Assembly (NCBI RefSeq): GCF_013377855.1
Contig: NZ_JABXYJ010000003.1
Span: 351,368-415,367, forward strand
DNA length: 64,000 bases
Source of the DNA: Cognatundibacterium oligocarboniphilum
Lineage (GTDB): Bacteria; Pseudomonadota; Gammaproteobacteria; Burkholderiales; Burkholderiaceae_D
Direction of reading: 5' to 3'
Shown here: piece after piece, positions 1 to 8,606 of the stretch
Numbering within the stretch: position 1 is the stretch's first letter
Layout: each line of letters opens with the position of its first letter
Notes under the pieces: generated by a model
Told to the model about the DNA's origin: nothing
Seen by the model: the letters and a program-made list of their open reading frames with translations, nothing else
Database searches by the model: none
Program-made: the position numbers and the translations under genes

Positions 1-320
1 CCTTTGATTTCCATACCGAAAGCAATATTCTGCTCCACCGTCATCCACGGAAACAGGGCATATTCCTGAAACACCATGCCGCGATCCGGCCCCGGCTCGG
101 TCACCCGCTGGGCATTCGCCATGATTTCGCCTGAAGTCGGCAGAGAAAATCCGGCAATCGCATTTAACAATGTGGATTTACCACAGCCGGAAGGGCCGAG
201 CAGACAGACGAACTGCCCCTGAGGAATCTCCAGCTGAATATCCCGCAAGGCCACCACTTCTTTATCGCCGGTCTGGAAAATTTTATTGACCGCTTGGATA
301 CAGATATGTGCCGTGTTCAT
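1..320 (-). CDS. ABC transporter ATP-binding protein, nitrate/sulfonate/taurine type (partial)
   Basis: The 3' part of this gene lies beyond the window edge; about 106 N-terminal residues are visible, reading leftward from an ATG at 318-320. They contain a Walker A motif GPSGCGKST at about residues 42-50 and a Q-loop glutamine near residue 85 followed by EYALFPWMTV, both typical of the SsuB/TauB/NrtD branch of ABC ATPases. The cytoplasmic ATPase would drive import through the permease encoded immediately upstream, whose stop codon abuts this start. The substrate cannot be read from the ATPase; aliphatic sulfonates, taurine, nitrate or pyrimidine precursors are family possibilities. The signature motif and Walker B lie outside the window. 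Confidence 0.9.
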   Translation of the reverse strand, partial: MNTAHICIQAVNKIFQTGDKEVVALRDIQLEIPQGQFVCLLGPSGCGKSTLLNAIAGFSLPTSGEIMANAQRVTEPGPDRGMVFQEYALFPWMTVEQNIAFGMEIK

Positions 321-1139
321 TTAATTCTCCAGTCCGCGATGCCAGCGCAGCAGGTAGTTATTCAGTTTATTCATGGCAAGGTCGATTGCCAGACCCAGCA
401 GGCCGATACTGATCATTCCGGCAATGATTTTGTCAGACCAAAAATATTCGCGCGCCTCCAGAATACGGAAGCCGAGGCCATTATTCACGGCGATCATTTC
501 CGAAACGATCACCACGATGAATGCCGTGCCGATCCCGATCCTGACACCGGATAAGATATACGGTACCGCAGCAGGCAGCATCACGCGCAGAAACAGCGTG
601 CCCTGCCCTGCTCCCAGATTGCGGGCAGCCCGGATATAGATACCGTCAACATGGCGCACGCCGGCAATCGTGTTCATCAGCACCGGAAAAAAAGCCCCGA
701 TCGAAATCAGGAAAATCGCTGGCGGATTACCCAGCCCGAACCAGAGAATAGACAACGGAATATACGCAATCGGCGGAATCGGACGCAACACCTGAACCAG
801 CGGATTGAGCCAGGCATACACCCGCTGGCTGGAGCCCATTGCCAGCCCCAGCGGCAATGCCAGACCGGTACCAACAACAAAGCCGACCAGCACCCGGTAC
901 ATGCTGCCGATCGTATCGCGCACCAGTTCACCGGAAAACATCCAGGACAGGCGACTCATGCTGGCAGGATCATAGGCTTCCTGCGGCAAGGCGTACTCCA
1001 TCCATTTTCTGACCACCGCCAGCGGGGACGGCAGCACCTGCGGATTGACCCATTCGTTGCTGGTCACCAGTTGCCAGATTGCGATCAGGATCACGGGCAC
1101 AATCAGCCCCGCGCCCATTTCACGCCATTTCAGTTTCAT
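321..1139 (-). CDS. ABC transporter permease, SsuC/TauC-like
   Basis: A 272-residue integral inner-membrane protein of the binding-protein-dependent transport family. A first hydrophobic segment lies at residues 10-27, and several more follow. The cytoplasmic EAA-like loop, RAARNLGAGQGTLFLRVMLP, begins near residue 170 and is where the ATPase docks. The length is usual for SsuC/TauC. The gene sits between the binding protein gene (upstream, about 120 bases away) and the ATPase gene (downstream, adjoining), so the three form one importer operon. The substrate is unknown. Confidence 0.9.
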   Translation of the reverse strand: MKLKWREMGAGLIVPVILIAIWQLVTSNEWVNPQVLPSPLAVVRKWMEYALPQEAYDPASMSRLSWMFSGELVRDTIGSMYRVLVGFVVGTGLALPLGLAMGSSQRVYAWLNPLVQVLRPIPPIAYIPLSILWFGLGNPPAIFLISIGAFFPVLMNTIAGVRHVDGIYIRAARNLGAGQGTLFLRVMLPAAVPYILSGVRIGIGTAFIVVIVSEMIAVNNGLGFRILEAREYFWSDKIIAGMISIGLLGLAIDLAMNKLNNYLLRWHRGLEN

Positions 1140-1258
1140 GTGTCATCCTCACAGTACCGGAAAGAAATGCAGGCTGGCGGTATGCACCTTGCAGCCTGCG
1201 AATACGAGCAACGTTTCATATGGACGGGTCTTGACTGGCGCCCATCTGCGGATCTGAT

Positions 1259-2254
1259 TTAACGGATATTCAGGTTTTTCTTCGCCTGTTCCAGCAAGTC
1301 GGTTTTCACCCAGTCTTTCGCGACCGGTGGCTTTGCCATTCTGCCGATACCGTATTTCTGCATCAGATCCGTCGTGATCTGAATGTGCTCAGCAGTGACA
1401 TCGTAAGAGTAAGGTGAATTCTCAATCGCATTCACAAAATCTTCATGGCTGACCTGCCCTTTGAACATATTTTCGCGCACGTATTTTTCCGCCAGCTCTT
1501 TATTGTCGATAAAGGTTTTGGTGGCCTCAACGAAGCAGCGCATGAATTTTTCAGCCGTCGGCCGATGCTCTTTATAGAATTTTTCCGTCATCACCATGGT
1601 GCGCACCGGCTCGCCGATCGGTGTATCGTAAGGTTTGATGATTTCCTTGCCAAAACCTTTGTTGATCGCCTGCGAGGAATACGGTTCAGACTGCATGATG
1701 GCATCCAGATTTTTGCCGAGCAGCGCCTGATTCAGGTCGGGAAAACCGAGATAAATGATCTGCACATCTTTGCCCGGCTGATCGGAATACGTCAGGCCAT
1801 TTTGTGCCAGCTCTGCCGCCAGCAGGATGTCCTGAATGCCGCCCCGGGTCACACCGACTTTTTTCCCTTTCAGATCTTTGACGGATTTAATACCGAGGTC
1901 AGCCCGACCGACCAGACGCGCACCGCCTTTGGCGAAACCAGCCACCAGATAAATCGGGGTGCCGCTGGCACGCGCAGAAATCACGGCTTCTGAAGATACC
2001 GCGCCAACATCCAGTTCTCCGGCAATCACGGCCTGCATGGCATCGAGCCCTTTGGCAAACACGCGCTCTTCCACTTTAATACCGCATTTCGGCGCAATTT
2101 CCTTGATGTAGGAAACCGCCCCGTAGTGGGCAAATTTCAGATTTCCCAGACGCACCAGCTCCTGTGCCTGCGCGCTGGCTACCAGGCACAGCAGGCTGGC
2201 CGATATCATGCCTAGCATGAGGGCTGTTTTTTGGATGGATGTTTTTTTCAACAT
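1259..2254 (-). CDS. ABC transporter substrate-binding protein, NMT1/SsuA-like
   Basis: A 331-residue periplasmic solute-binding protein. The first 30 residues form a Sec signal peptide (basic start, hydrophobic core, cleavage expected after AQA). The mature part follows the NMT1/SsuA type II fold: RLGNLKFAHYG near the start, GELDVGAVSS around residue 80, and DLKGKKVGVTRGG near residue 130. It would deliver a ligand to the permease and ATPase encoded downstream. Ligand identity is not evident; the family binds sulfonates, taurine, nitrate, thiamine precursors and others. No desulfonation or other catabolic gene is adjacent to suggest one. Confidence 0.88.
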   Translation of the reverse strand: MLKKTSIQKTALMLGMISASLLCLVASAQAQELVRLGNLKFAHYGAVSYIKEIAPKCGIKVEERVFAKGLDAMQAVIAGELDVGAVSSEAVISARASGTPIYLVAGFAKGGARLVGRADLGIKSVKDLKGKKVGVTRGGIQDILLAAELAQNGLTYSDQPGKDVQIIYLGFPDLNQALLGKNLDAIMQSEPYSSQAINKGFGKEIIKPYDTPIGEPVRTMVMTEKFYKEHRPTAEKFMRCFVEATKTFIDNKELAEKYVRENMFKGQVSHEDFVNAIENSPYSYDVTAEHIQITTDLMQKYGIGRMAKPPVAKDWVKTDLLEQAKKNLNIR

Positions 2255-2395
2255 ACGATCTGTCTCCTTATGAATTTCTATGCCGCGGCAGCGGGGACGC
2301 CGCAGGAAATAGTGTGATCAGCCGACCCTGTCTTTACGGTTGCTTTGCGATTGCAGCCTGTGATTTTAGGCGGATTTTTCATCGCCGTCAGCGTA

Positions 2396-3541
2396 TCAGC
2401 GAATGAAGTGCTTGTCCCGGCCGATCAGGGTCAGTTCGACAAACTCGCTGCCGCTATGATCTTTTTCGCTGTAGTCCACCGTCAGCCCGCCAAAATCATG
2501 CCGCTTCACGCCCTCCAGCGCCCGGATCAGACCGTCCCTGGTCAGGTTTTTTCCGGCGCGGCGCAAACCTTCGACCATCACTTTGGCAGACACAAAACCT
2601 TCCATCGCGGCGTAGGACTCGGGCACCTTGTATTCTTTCGCCAACAGCTTGAATTCCTGTCCCAGAATCGTGGACAGCAAATGCGGCGCAGGCATGATCT
2701 GCGACACCATGATGCCGGGTGCGTCTTTGCCGAGGCTGTCAATAAATGATTGTGAGGCATTGTTAGACAAGGTCATGATCTGCACGCCGCTGCCCGCAGC
2801 GCGCAAACCTTTGATCAACTCGGCGGCAGGACCGGCAGAGGCGACCAGAATCAGTGCCTTTGCCTGCGAGGCCTGCACTGCCTGTACCGCTGCCCGGACA
2901 TCCGGCTTGGTGCGGTCATAACTGACGATGGCAGACGGTTTTAAGCCTTTCATCTCCATCGCGGTACGAAATCCCTCCAGTCCGTCCTGCCCGAAGCTGT
3001 CATCCACATGAAGAATCGCAATTTCCTTCAAACCGATCGTGGAAAACTGCTCTACCGCTTTCCTGACTTCTGCCTGATAAGTGGCGCGCACATTGAACAC
3101 ATAATGATTCACCGGATGGTGAAATACGGCTGCGCCGGTGCTCGGGGCAATCAGCGGAATTTTGTATTCAGCCAGCAAGGGCAGCAGCATCTGGGTGTGC
3201 GGCGTGCCGCGGCTTTGAAACAGCGCAAAGACATGTTCCTGCCGGATCAGTTTGTCGGCATTTTTTGCCGTCAGGGCCGGATCGAACTGATCATCCAGTG
3301 TGCGCACTTCGATTTTGCGTCCGTAGATACCGCCAGCAGCATTGACTTTCGCAAAATACGCATTGGCACCCGCCATCATTTCCCTGACTGGACCAGCAAT
3401 CTGACCGGTCACGCCGACCGTCTGCCCCAGCAACAGGCTGCTCTCTGTCACGCCTTCTTCCGCGCTGGCGAACAAAGGGGCAAACATGGTACCGATCAGC
3501 AGGCCGGCGAACCAGCGCCGCCGCAATCCGAACAAATTCAT
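2396..3541 (-). CDS. Branched-chain-amino-acid-type ABC substrate-binding protein (Peripla_BP_6), orphan
   Basis: A 381-residue protein with a signal peptide (residues 1-27, cleavage near ASA) followed by a LivJ-like type I periplasmic binding fold: LLLGQTVGVTGQ near residue 37, GGIYGRKIEVRTLDDQFDP around 70-88, and later DDSFGQDGLEGF. It belongs to the amino-acid/amide receptor family that serves LivHMGF-type importers. No LivHMGF permease or ATPase genes lie in the window; the nearby importer is of a different class, so this is an orphan receptor here. It diverges from ffh across about 300 bases. It may feed a transporter encoded elsewhere or act as a sensor. Confidence 0.85.
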   Translation of the reverse strand: MNLFGLRRRWFAGLLIGTMFAPLFASAEEGVTESSLLLGQTVGVTGQIAGPVREMMAGANAYFAKVNAAGGIYGRKIEVRTLDDQFDPALTAKNADKLIRQEHVFALFQSRGTPHTQMLLPLLAEYKIPLIAPSTGAAVFHHPVNHYVFNVRATYQAEVRKAVEQFSTIGLKEIAILHVDDSFGQDGLEGFRTAMEMKGLKPSAIVSYDRTKPDVRAAVQAVQASQAKALILVASAGPAAELIKGLRAAGSGVQIMTLSNNASQSFIDSLGKDAPGIMVSQIMPAPHLLSTILGQEFKLLAKEYKVPESYAAMEGFVSAKVMVEGLRRAGKNLTRDGLIRALEGVKRHDFGGLTVDYSEKDHSGSEFVELTLIGRDKHFIR

Positions 3542-3840
3542 GAAGTCTCCTGAATAGCTGTTTTGTGCTGCTGCATCACCGGATGCGGCAGTTTTTTATG
3601 GCTACACTGTATATCGCCGATCCGCCAATCAGAACACTGGGGATACTACTTAGCCTGTTCTGACACAGTCCTATTGCAAGGTCGCTGGCAGCATGACTGC
3701 ATCGCCACACGGCCTCAGGATTTTGGCTGGCATCAGGCGTCAATCGGTTAAAATACAGGGCTACCTGACACGCGACGGCATTCCGCCAGTCTGTGTGCAG
3801 AATGAAATTGCACTTACCTCAAAGATTTTACTGATCCGCT
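3542..3840. promoter_or_regulatory. Divergent intergenic region between orphan binding protein and ffh
   Basis: These 299 bases carry promoters for both directions but no convincing gene. There is an inverted repeat with 8-base arms TCAGAACA (3629-3636) and TGTTCTGA (3656-3663) separated by 19 bases. A TAAAAT at 3749-3754 is a possible -10 for ffh, but the best -35 candidate (TTGGCT, 3723-3728) is 20 bases away, so the promoter call is weak. Confidence 0.35.
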
Positions 3841-5208
3841 ATGCTCGATAATCTCACCCAACGCCTCGCCAAAGTTGTCAAAACCATGCGTGGCGAGGCC
3901 CGCCTGACGGAATCCAACACGGCCGACATGCTGCGCGAAGTCCGTATGGCCTTGCTGGAAGCCGACGTCGCCCTGCCTGCCGTCCGCGACCTGATTGCCC
4001 GCGTCAAGGAAAAAGCGATGGGCGAAGAGGTACTGGCCTCACTGACGCCGGGTCAGGCACTGGTCGGTGTGGTACAGAAAGAGCTGGCCGTGCTGATGGG
4101 CGCCGATCTGGGAGGCGAAGCGGTACAGCTCAGTTTTGCCTGCCAGCCGCCTGCCATTATCCTGATGGCGGGTTTGCAGGGTGCCGGTAAAACCACGACC
4201 GTTGGTAAGCTGGCAAAATACCTGCGCGAGCAGAAAAAGAAAAAAGTTCTGACTGTTTCAGCCGACGTCTATCGGCCCGCTGCGATCACGCAGTTACAAA
4301 CGGTCACGGAACAGGTTGGCGCCGATTTTTTCCCTTCCACGCCGGATCAGAAACCGGTGGCTATCGCACTGGCAGCACTGGACTACGCCAAAAAGCATTT
4401 CCATGATGTCCTGCTGATCGATACCGCTGGCCGCCTGGGTATCGATGAAGCCATGATGCAGGAGATCGCTGCCGTACACGCAGCGGTTCGTCCGATCGAG
4501 ACGCTGTTCGTGGTGGATGCGATGCTCGGTCAGGATGCAGTCAACACCGCCAAGGCTTTTAACGATGCCCTGCCGCTGACCGGCGTTGTGCTGACCAAGC
4601 TTGATGGTGACGCACGCGGCGGTGCCGCCCTGTCGGTACGCCACGTCACAGGCAAACCGATCAAATTTGTCGGTATCGCAGAAAAACTCGACGGACTGGA
4701 AGCCTTTGATGCCACGCGCATGGCGAACCGGGTACTGGGTATGGGCGACATCCTGGCGCTGGTGGAATCCGCCCAGAAAAGCATGGACGTCGAAGCGGCC
4801 CAGAATCTGGCGCACAAGCTCAAAGACGGCGGCAAGTTCGATATGAACGATTTCAAAATGCAGATTTCCCAGATGAAAAACATGGGCGGTCTGGCTGGTC
4901 TCATGGACAAGCTGCCGGCCCAGATGCAACAGGCTGCAGCGGGCGCCAATATGGATCAGGCCGAAAAATCTGTGCGGCGCATGGAAGGCATTATCAATTC
5001 CATGACGCCGCTGGAACGGGCTAAACCGGAACTGATCAAGGCCTCCCGCAAACGCCGGATTGCCGCCGGTGCCGGCGTGCAGATTCAGGAAGTCAACCGC
5101 ATGCTGGCGCAATTTGAACAGATGCAATCCATGATGAAAAAACTGCGTGGCGGCGGCATGATGAAAATGCTGCGCAGCATGAAAGGCATGATGCCCGGTA
5201 AGCGCTGA
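3841..5208 (+). CDS. ffh: Signal recognition particle protein Ffh
   Basis: A 455-residue SRP54 GTPase that binds signal sequences of nascent inner-membrane proteins together with 4.5S RNA and hands them to FtsY. The N domain covers residues 1-90. The G domain has G1 GLQGAGKTTT at about 111-120, then DTAGR, and TKLDGDARGG. A methionine-rich M domain ends in MKKLRGGGMMKMLRSMKGMM. The length matches E. coli Ffh. The ATG at 3841 gives the canonical MLDNLTQRL start. The 4.5S RNA gene is not in this window. Confidence 0.98.
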   Translation: MLDNLTQRLAKVVKTMRGEARLTESNTADMLREVRMALLEADVALPAVRDLIARVKEKAMGEEVLASLTPGQALVGVVQKELAVLMGADLGGEAVQLSFACQPPAIILMAGLQGAGKTTTVGKLAKYLREQKKKKVLTVSADVYRPAAITQLQTVTEQVGADFFPSTPDQKPVAIALAALDYAKKHFHDVLLIDTAGRLGIDEAMMQEIAAVHAAVRPIETLFVVDAMLGQDAVNTAKAFNDALPLTGVVLTKLDGDARGGAALSVRHVTGKPIKFVGIAEKLDGLEAFDATRMANRVLGMGDILALVESAQKSMDVEAAQNLAHKLKDGGKFDMNDFKMQISQMKNMGGLAGLMDKLPAQMQQAAAGANMDQAEKSVRRMEGIINSMTPLERAKPELIKASRKRRIAAGAGVQIQEVNRMLAQFEQMQSMMKKLRGGGMMKMLRSMKGMMPGKR

Positions 5209-5283
5209 CCCCGGATTGAATATGTACAGCAACAGGCTGGCGCACAGAGGAGAAATATCCTGTGTCAGCCATTTTTTTAGATA

Positions 5284-5308
5284 GAAATCCAACGAAGCGC
5301 GGATTTCT
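5284..5308. repeat. Inverted repeat downstream of ffh
   Basis: Arms of 8 bases, roughly AGAAATCC (5283-5290) and GGATTTCT (5301-5308), flank a 10-base loop, and a second copy of GGATTTCT begins at 5312 followed by an A-run. It may be a weak transcription-stop or processing structure after ffh; there is no classical T-tract on the plus strand. Confidence 0.3.
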
Positions 5309-5451
5309 GCCGGATTTCTTAAAAAATTCCAAAAAAACACTTGCATCACCGGAAAAACCGCACCACTATGAGCGAAGCGTGAAGTAACGCAATGCGGGAA
5401 CCTGGCAACACGCCTGCGTTCCGTCGATGAAATTTGTGAAGGAGGCTATGT

Positions 5452-5781
5452 ATGGCAACAGCAACGAAGAAAACAGCAGCAAAACCAGCCGCAGCGGCCA
5501 AGAAACCAGCGGCAGAAAAACCGGCAGCGCGCAAGCCAAATGCCGCATTCATGAAGCCGATGACCATTTCCCCAACACTGGCAGCAGTCATTGGCGCAGC
5601 GCCGATGCCGCGCACTGAAGTGACCAAGAAAGTCTGGGAATACATCAAGAAGCACAATCTGCAAGACGCAGAAAACAAGCGCAACATCAACGCAGACGAC
5701 AAGCTGAAAGCCGTTTTCGGTGGCAAGAAGCAGGTTTCTATGTTTGAAATGACCAAACTGATCTCCGGCCATCTGTCCTGA
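5452..5781 (+). CDS. SWIB/MDM2 domain protein with basic Ala/Lys/Pro tail
   Basis: A 109-residue protein. Residues 1-32 form a low-complexity tail rich in Ala, Lys and Pro, resembling histone H1 or bacterial H1-like tails. Residues 35-108 form a SWIB domain, recognisable from MKPMTISPTLAAVIG, MPRTEVTKKVWEYIKKHNLQD, NKRNINADDKLKAVFGGKK and MFEMTKLISGHL. SWIB domains are best known from eukaryotic chromatin remodellers and Chlamydiae, but short stand-alone versions occur widely in betaproteobacteria. The basic tail suggests nucleic acid binding; the cellular role is not established. A strong AAGGAGG ribosome site lies 6 bases before the ATG. A bidirectional terminator follows. Confidence 0.9.
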   Translation: MATATKKTAAKPAAAAKKPAAEKPAARKPNAAFMKPMTISPTLAAVIGAAPMPRTEVTKKVWEYIKKHNLQDAENKRNINADDKLKAVFGGKKQVSMFEMTKLISGHLS

Positions 5782-5840
5782 TTTCAGGCGCCGTCAGTGC
5801 CAGTGCTTTGGGAAACTCCATAGGAATTTTGTCCCATCCC

Positions 5841-5877
5841 AAACAAAAATGCCCGCATCGCGCGGGCATTTTTGTTT
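5841..5877. terminator. Bidirectional intrinsic terminator (SWIB gene / lytic transglycosylase gene)
   Basis: A perfect 16-base inverted repeat: GC-rich core GCCCGC (5851-5856) and GCGGGC (5862-5867) with a 5-base loop, flanked by A-run and T-run. It sits between two convergent genes and can stop transcription from both sides. Confidence 0.92.
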
Positions 5878-5924
5878 CCGGAGTCAGCTGAAATATTCAG
5901 GTTTTGCCGAATGCTGAAACCGTA

Positions 5925-6548
5925 TCAGCCGTTACGGTTTTTATATTCCCAGTTTTTCCAGTTGGACAGCACCGCATTCGGATATTCCGGCCTGCCACGG
6001 CTGCCGTTGTAGCGGCCCAGCGCCAGAAACAGGTCGCCCTTTTCCATATCGAGATACAACCGCAGGATGGAACAGCCATAGCGCAGATTGGTTTGCATCT
6101 GAAACAGCTTGGTCGCATCGCCATCTCCTATCGTACGCGACCAGAACGGCATCACCTGCATGTAACCACGGGCTCCGGCGGTGGAAGTCGCATATTTACG
6201 GAAACCGGACTCCACCTGCATTAACCCCATCACCATTGCAGTATCCAGGCCGGCACGTTTTGATTCATACCAGATGGTTTCCAGCAGTTCGATACGGGTC
6301 TGATAATCGGGTATCCGTTTTGCCAGCCGGGATGACATTTCCCCCAACCAGTGCAAATAACGAATACGGTCTTCGATATGGCTGAAATCAGGCTTCGGAG
6401 GACGCGGGTCGGCAATTGCTCTCGACAGCGCCAGCCGGATCGAATCGGCCATTGCCTCTTCCTGCTGATTACCGGCATACACCACACATGCCGGAAGCAG
6501 CAGCGTCAGCCACAACAGACGGCGAATGACAGCAAACAAACTGAGCAT
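5925..6548 (-). CDS. Lytic transglycosylase, SLT domain (family 1-like)
   Basis: A periplasmic enzyme that cleaves peptidoglycan to 1,6-anhydroMurNAc products. I place the start at the ATG of 6546-6548 because the next 25 residues (MLSLFAVIRRLL..., cleavage after VYA) make a normal signal peptide. This gives 207 residues. An upstream ATG at 6609-6611 would add 21 residues and lies 12 bases from a strong AAAGGAG, so the longer form is possible. The SLT domain shows the catalytic glutamate in MGLMQVESGF, followed by GARGYMQVMPFW and a C-terminal ALGRYNGSRG motif. The region before the gene carries unusual ATACTCCCC repeats described separately. Confidence 0.88.
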   Translation of the reverse strand: MLSLFAVIRRLLWLTLLLPACVVYAGNQQEEAMADSIRLALSRAIADPRPPKPDFSHIEDRIRYLHWLGEMSSRLAKRIPDYQTRIELLETIWYESKRAGLDTAMVMGLMQVESGFRKYATSTAGARGYMQVMPFWSRTIGDGDATKLFQMQTNLRYGCSILRLYLDMEKGDLFLALGRYNGSRGRPEYPNAVLSNWKNWEYKNRNG

Positions 6549-6577
6549 GCTTTCCGATGACAAAAAAACGCGAAATC

Positions 6578-6649
6578 GGGGGAGTATCTGTAATTTCCGA
6601 GCGCTTCTCATGACAAAAAAAGGCTCCTTTTACATACTCCCCCCAGTAT
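6578..6649. repeat. ATACT-C6-AGTAT palindrome plus inverted half-site before the lytic transglycosylase gene
   Basis: The element ATACTCCCCCCAGTAT (6634-6649) is an inverted repeat of ATACT/AGTAT around six C. A half-site GGGGGAGTAT lies at 6578-6587 in the opposite orientation. Between them and before the half-site, ATGACAAAAAAA occurs twice (around 6557 and 6610). The palindrome resembles the TACT-G6-N-AGTA operator of the E. coli nickel/cobalt repressor RcnR; whether it works as an operator is inference. Confidence 0.5.
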
Positions 6650-6650
6650 T

Positions 6651-8381
6651 TCAGGCGCCAGCAAGCTTGCTCTGAACCAAAGCCAGCATCTCAGCAACTG
6701 GAACGTTGGTTGCCTCCGTATCACGACGGCCGACATATTCGAGCTTGCCTTCTTTCAGGCCACGGTCGCCGATCACCACACGATGCGGTACACCGATCAG
6801 TTCCCAATCGGCAAACATGGCGCCCGGACGTTCGCCACGGTCATCCAGAATCACATCGATACCGGCGTCCAACATGGCCTGATACAGCTTTTCGGTCTCG
6901 GCTTTCACGGCTTCGCTGCGATCCATGCCCATCGGGCAGATCACGACTTCAAACGGGGCAATCGCGGTCGGCCAGATAATGCCTTTGTCGTCGAAATTCT
7001 GTTCAATCGCCGCGCCAAGAATCCTGGTCACGCCAATGCCATAACACCCCATTTGCAACAACTGCGGCTTGCCGTTTTCATCGAGGAAAGTCGCTTTCAT
7101 GTCTTCCGAATAACGGGTGCCGAGCTGGAAAACGTGACCGACTTCGATACCGCGCTGAATCGCCAGCACGCCCTTACCGTCCGGCGAAGGGTCACCGTCG
7201 ACGACGTTACGCAGATCGGCAACCACCGGCTCCGGCAAATCACGTCCCCAGTTGGCGCCGGTAAAATGGAAATCAGCCTGATTCGCACCACAGACAAAAT
7301 CCGCCATATTCGCCACGGTGCGATCCGCCACCACGTTCACAGGCTTGCGGGTATTGATCGGTCCCAGATAACCCGGTTTGGTACCGAACCATTCCACGAT
7401 TTCGGATTCAGTCGCAAAACGGTAGTTCGCAAGACCCGCGACCTTACTGGTTTTTACTTCATTCAGCTCATGGTCACCGCGCAGCAACAGCAGCCAGACC
7501 TGCTTGTCTTCTTCTTTTTCGCCTTCCACGGTCAGGACGATAGATTTCACCGTGTGCTGCAAAGGAATCGAAAGCAGCGCCGCCACATCTTCACACTTGG
7601 CTTTGCCCGGTGTCGCGGTCTTGGTCAACGCTGCGCTGGCAGCAGGACGTGATGCGGACAAAGCGATCGCTTCGGCAGCTTCCATATTGGCAGCGTAATC
7701 AGAAGTCGGGCAATACACCAGTGCGTCTTCGCCGGTTTCGGCAATCACGTGAAACTCGTGCGAACCGGAGCCGCCAATCGCGCCGTTATCGGCAGCAACA
7801 GCGCGGAATTGCAGGCCGAAACGCTGAAAAATACGGGTATAAGCGTCGTACATGATCTGGTACGACTGCTTCAGACCTTCCACATTGCGGTCGAACGAAT
7901 ACGCATCTTTCATCGTGAATTCACGGCCACGCATCAGGCCGAAACGCGGACGGCGCTCATCGCGGAATTTGGTCTGGATATGATAAAAATTCACCGGCAG
8001 CTGACGGTAAGAACGGATCTCAGAACGCACCACGTCGGTGATCGCTTCCTCGGAAGTCGGCTGGATGATGTAATCGCGGCCATGGCGGTCTTTGACGCGC
8101 ATCAGCTCCGGCCCCATCTTGTCCCAGCGGCCGGTTTCCTGCCACAGTTCGGCCGGCTGCACGACCGGCATCAGCATCTCTATGGCACCGGCCCGGTTCA
8201 TTTCTTCCCGGATAATATTCTCCACTTTACGGATGATGCGCAAGCCCATCGGCATATAGTTATAAATGCCGGAACCAAGGCGTTTGATCATACCGGCACG
8301 CATCATCAGTTTGTGGCTGACGATCTCTGCATCGGCAGGGGCTTCTTTCAGTGTGGAAATAAAAAATCGGGTAGCTCGCAT
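6651..8381 (-). CDS. proS: Prolyl-tRNA synthetase
   Basis: A class II aminoacyl-tRNA synthetase that charges tRNA-Pro. The start at the ATG 8379-8381 gives the family's standard N-terminus [19 protein letters not shown] and 576 residues, the normal length for the bacterial type with an inserted editing domain. Visible are the class II motif 2 region ([18 protein letters not shown]), the YbaK-like editing insertion (residues ~225-390) and the C-terminal anticodon-binding domain. An upstream TTG could extend it by 12 residues but has no support. The gene is divergent from rppH. Confidence 0.97.
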   Translation of the reverse strand: MRATRFFISTLKEAPADAEIVSHKLMMRAGMIKRLGSGIYNYMPMGLRIIRKVENIIREEMNRAGAIEMLMPVVQPAELWQETGRWDKMGPELMRVKDRHGRDYIIQPTSEEAITDVVRSEIRSYRQLPVNFYHIQTKFRDERRPRFGLMRGREFTMKDAYSFDRNVEGLKQSYQIMYDAYTRIFQRFGLQFRAVAADNGAIGGSGSHEFHVIAETGEDALVYCPTSDYAANMEAAEAIALSASRPAASAALTKTATPGKAKCEDVAALLSIPLQHTVKSIVLTVEGEKEEDKQVWLLLLRGDHELNEVKTSKVAGLANYRFATESEIVEWFGTKPGYLGPINTRKPVNVVADRTVANMADFVCGANQADFHFTGANWGRDLPEPVVADLRNVVDGDPSPDGKGVLAIQRGIEVGHVFQLGTRYSEDMKATFLDENGKPQLLQMGCYGIGVTRILGAAIEQNFDDKGIIWPTAIAPFEVVICPMGMDRSEAVKAETEKLYQAMLDAGIDVILDDRGERPGAMFADWELIGVPHRVVIGDRGLKEGKLEYVGRRDTEATNVPVAEMLALVQSKLAGA

Positions 8382-8431
8382 GACAGTGATTCTTTTTAAA
8401 TGGAAGGTTATAATCAACTCAATTTTAAAGG

Positions 8432-8445
8432 ATTAGCTGGCTAAT
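8432..8445. promoter_or_regulatory. ATTAGC-TG-GCTAAT palindrome in the proS/rppH divergent region
   Basis: A perfect 6-base-arm palindrome sits about 20 bases upstream of a possible proS -10 (TATAAC on the minus strand, 8407-8412). The position suggests a regulator site over the -35 region, but no binding protein is known to me. Confidence 0.3.
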
Positions 8446-8606
8446 GCGCCCACTCTTTGCATATTTGATGAAGGAAACCGCGTTTTGTTCGCCAGACTTG
8501 GTGCTGCCCGTTCCCGGATCGGCCTATTTTTGACGTAACCAACGCATTCAATTGCTTTTCAATTGCAGGATAAGCCGTTTAGCCACAGAAAGTTTTGAGG
8601 TTAAAC

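Noticed and set aside
4294..5349. A 351-codon open frame on the minus strand
   Set aside because: It lies antisense to ffh, is rich in His, Gln and Phe as expected for a shadow of a GC-rich gene, and has no family features.
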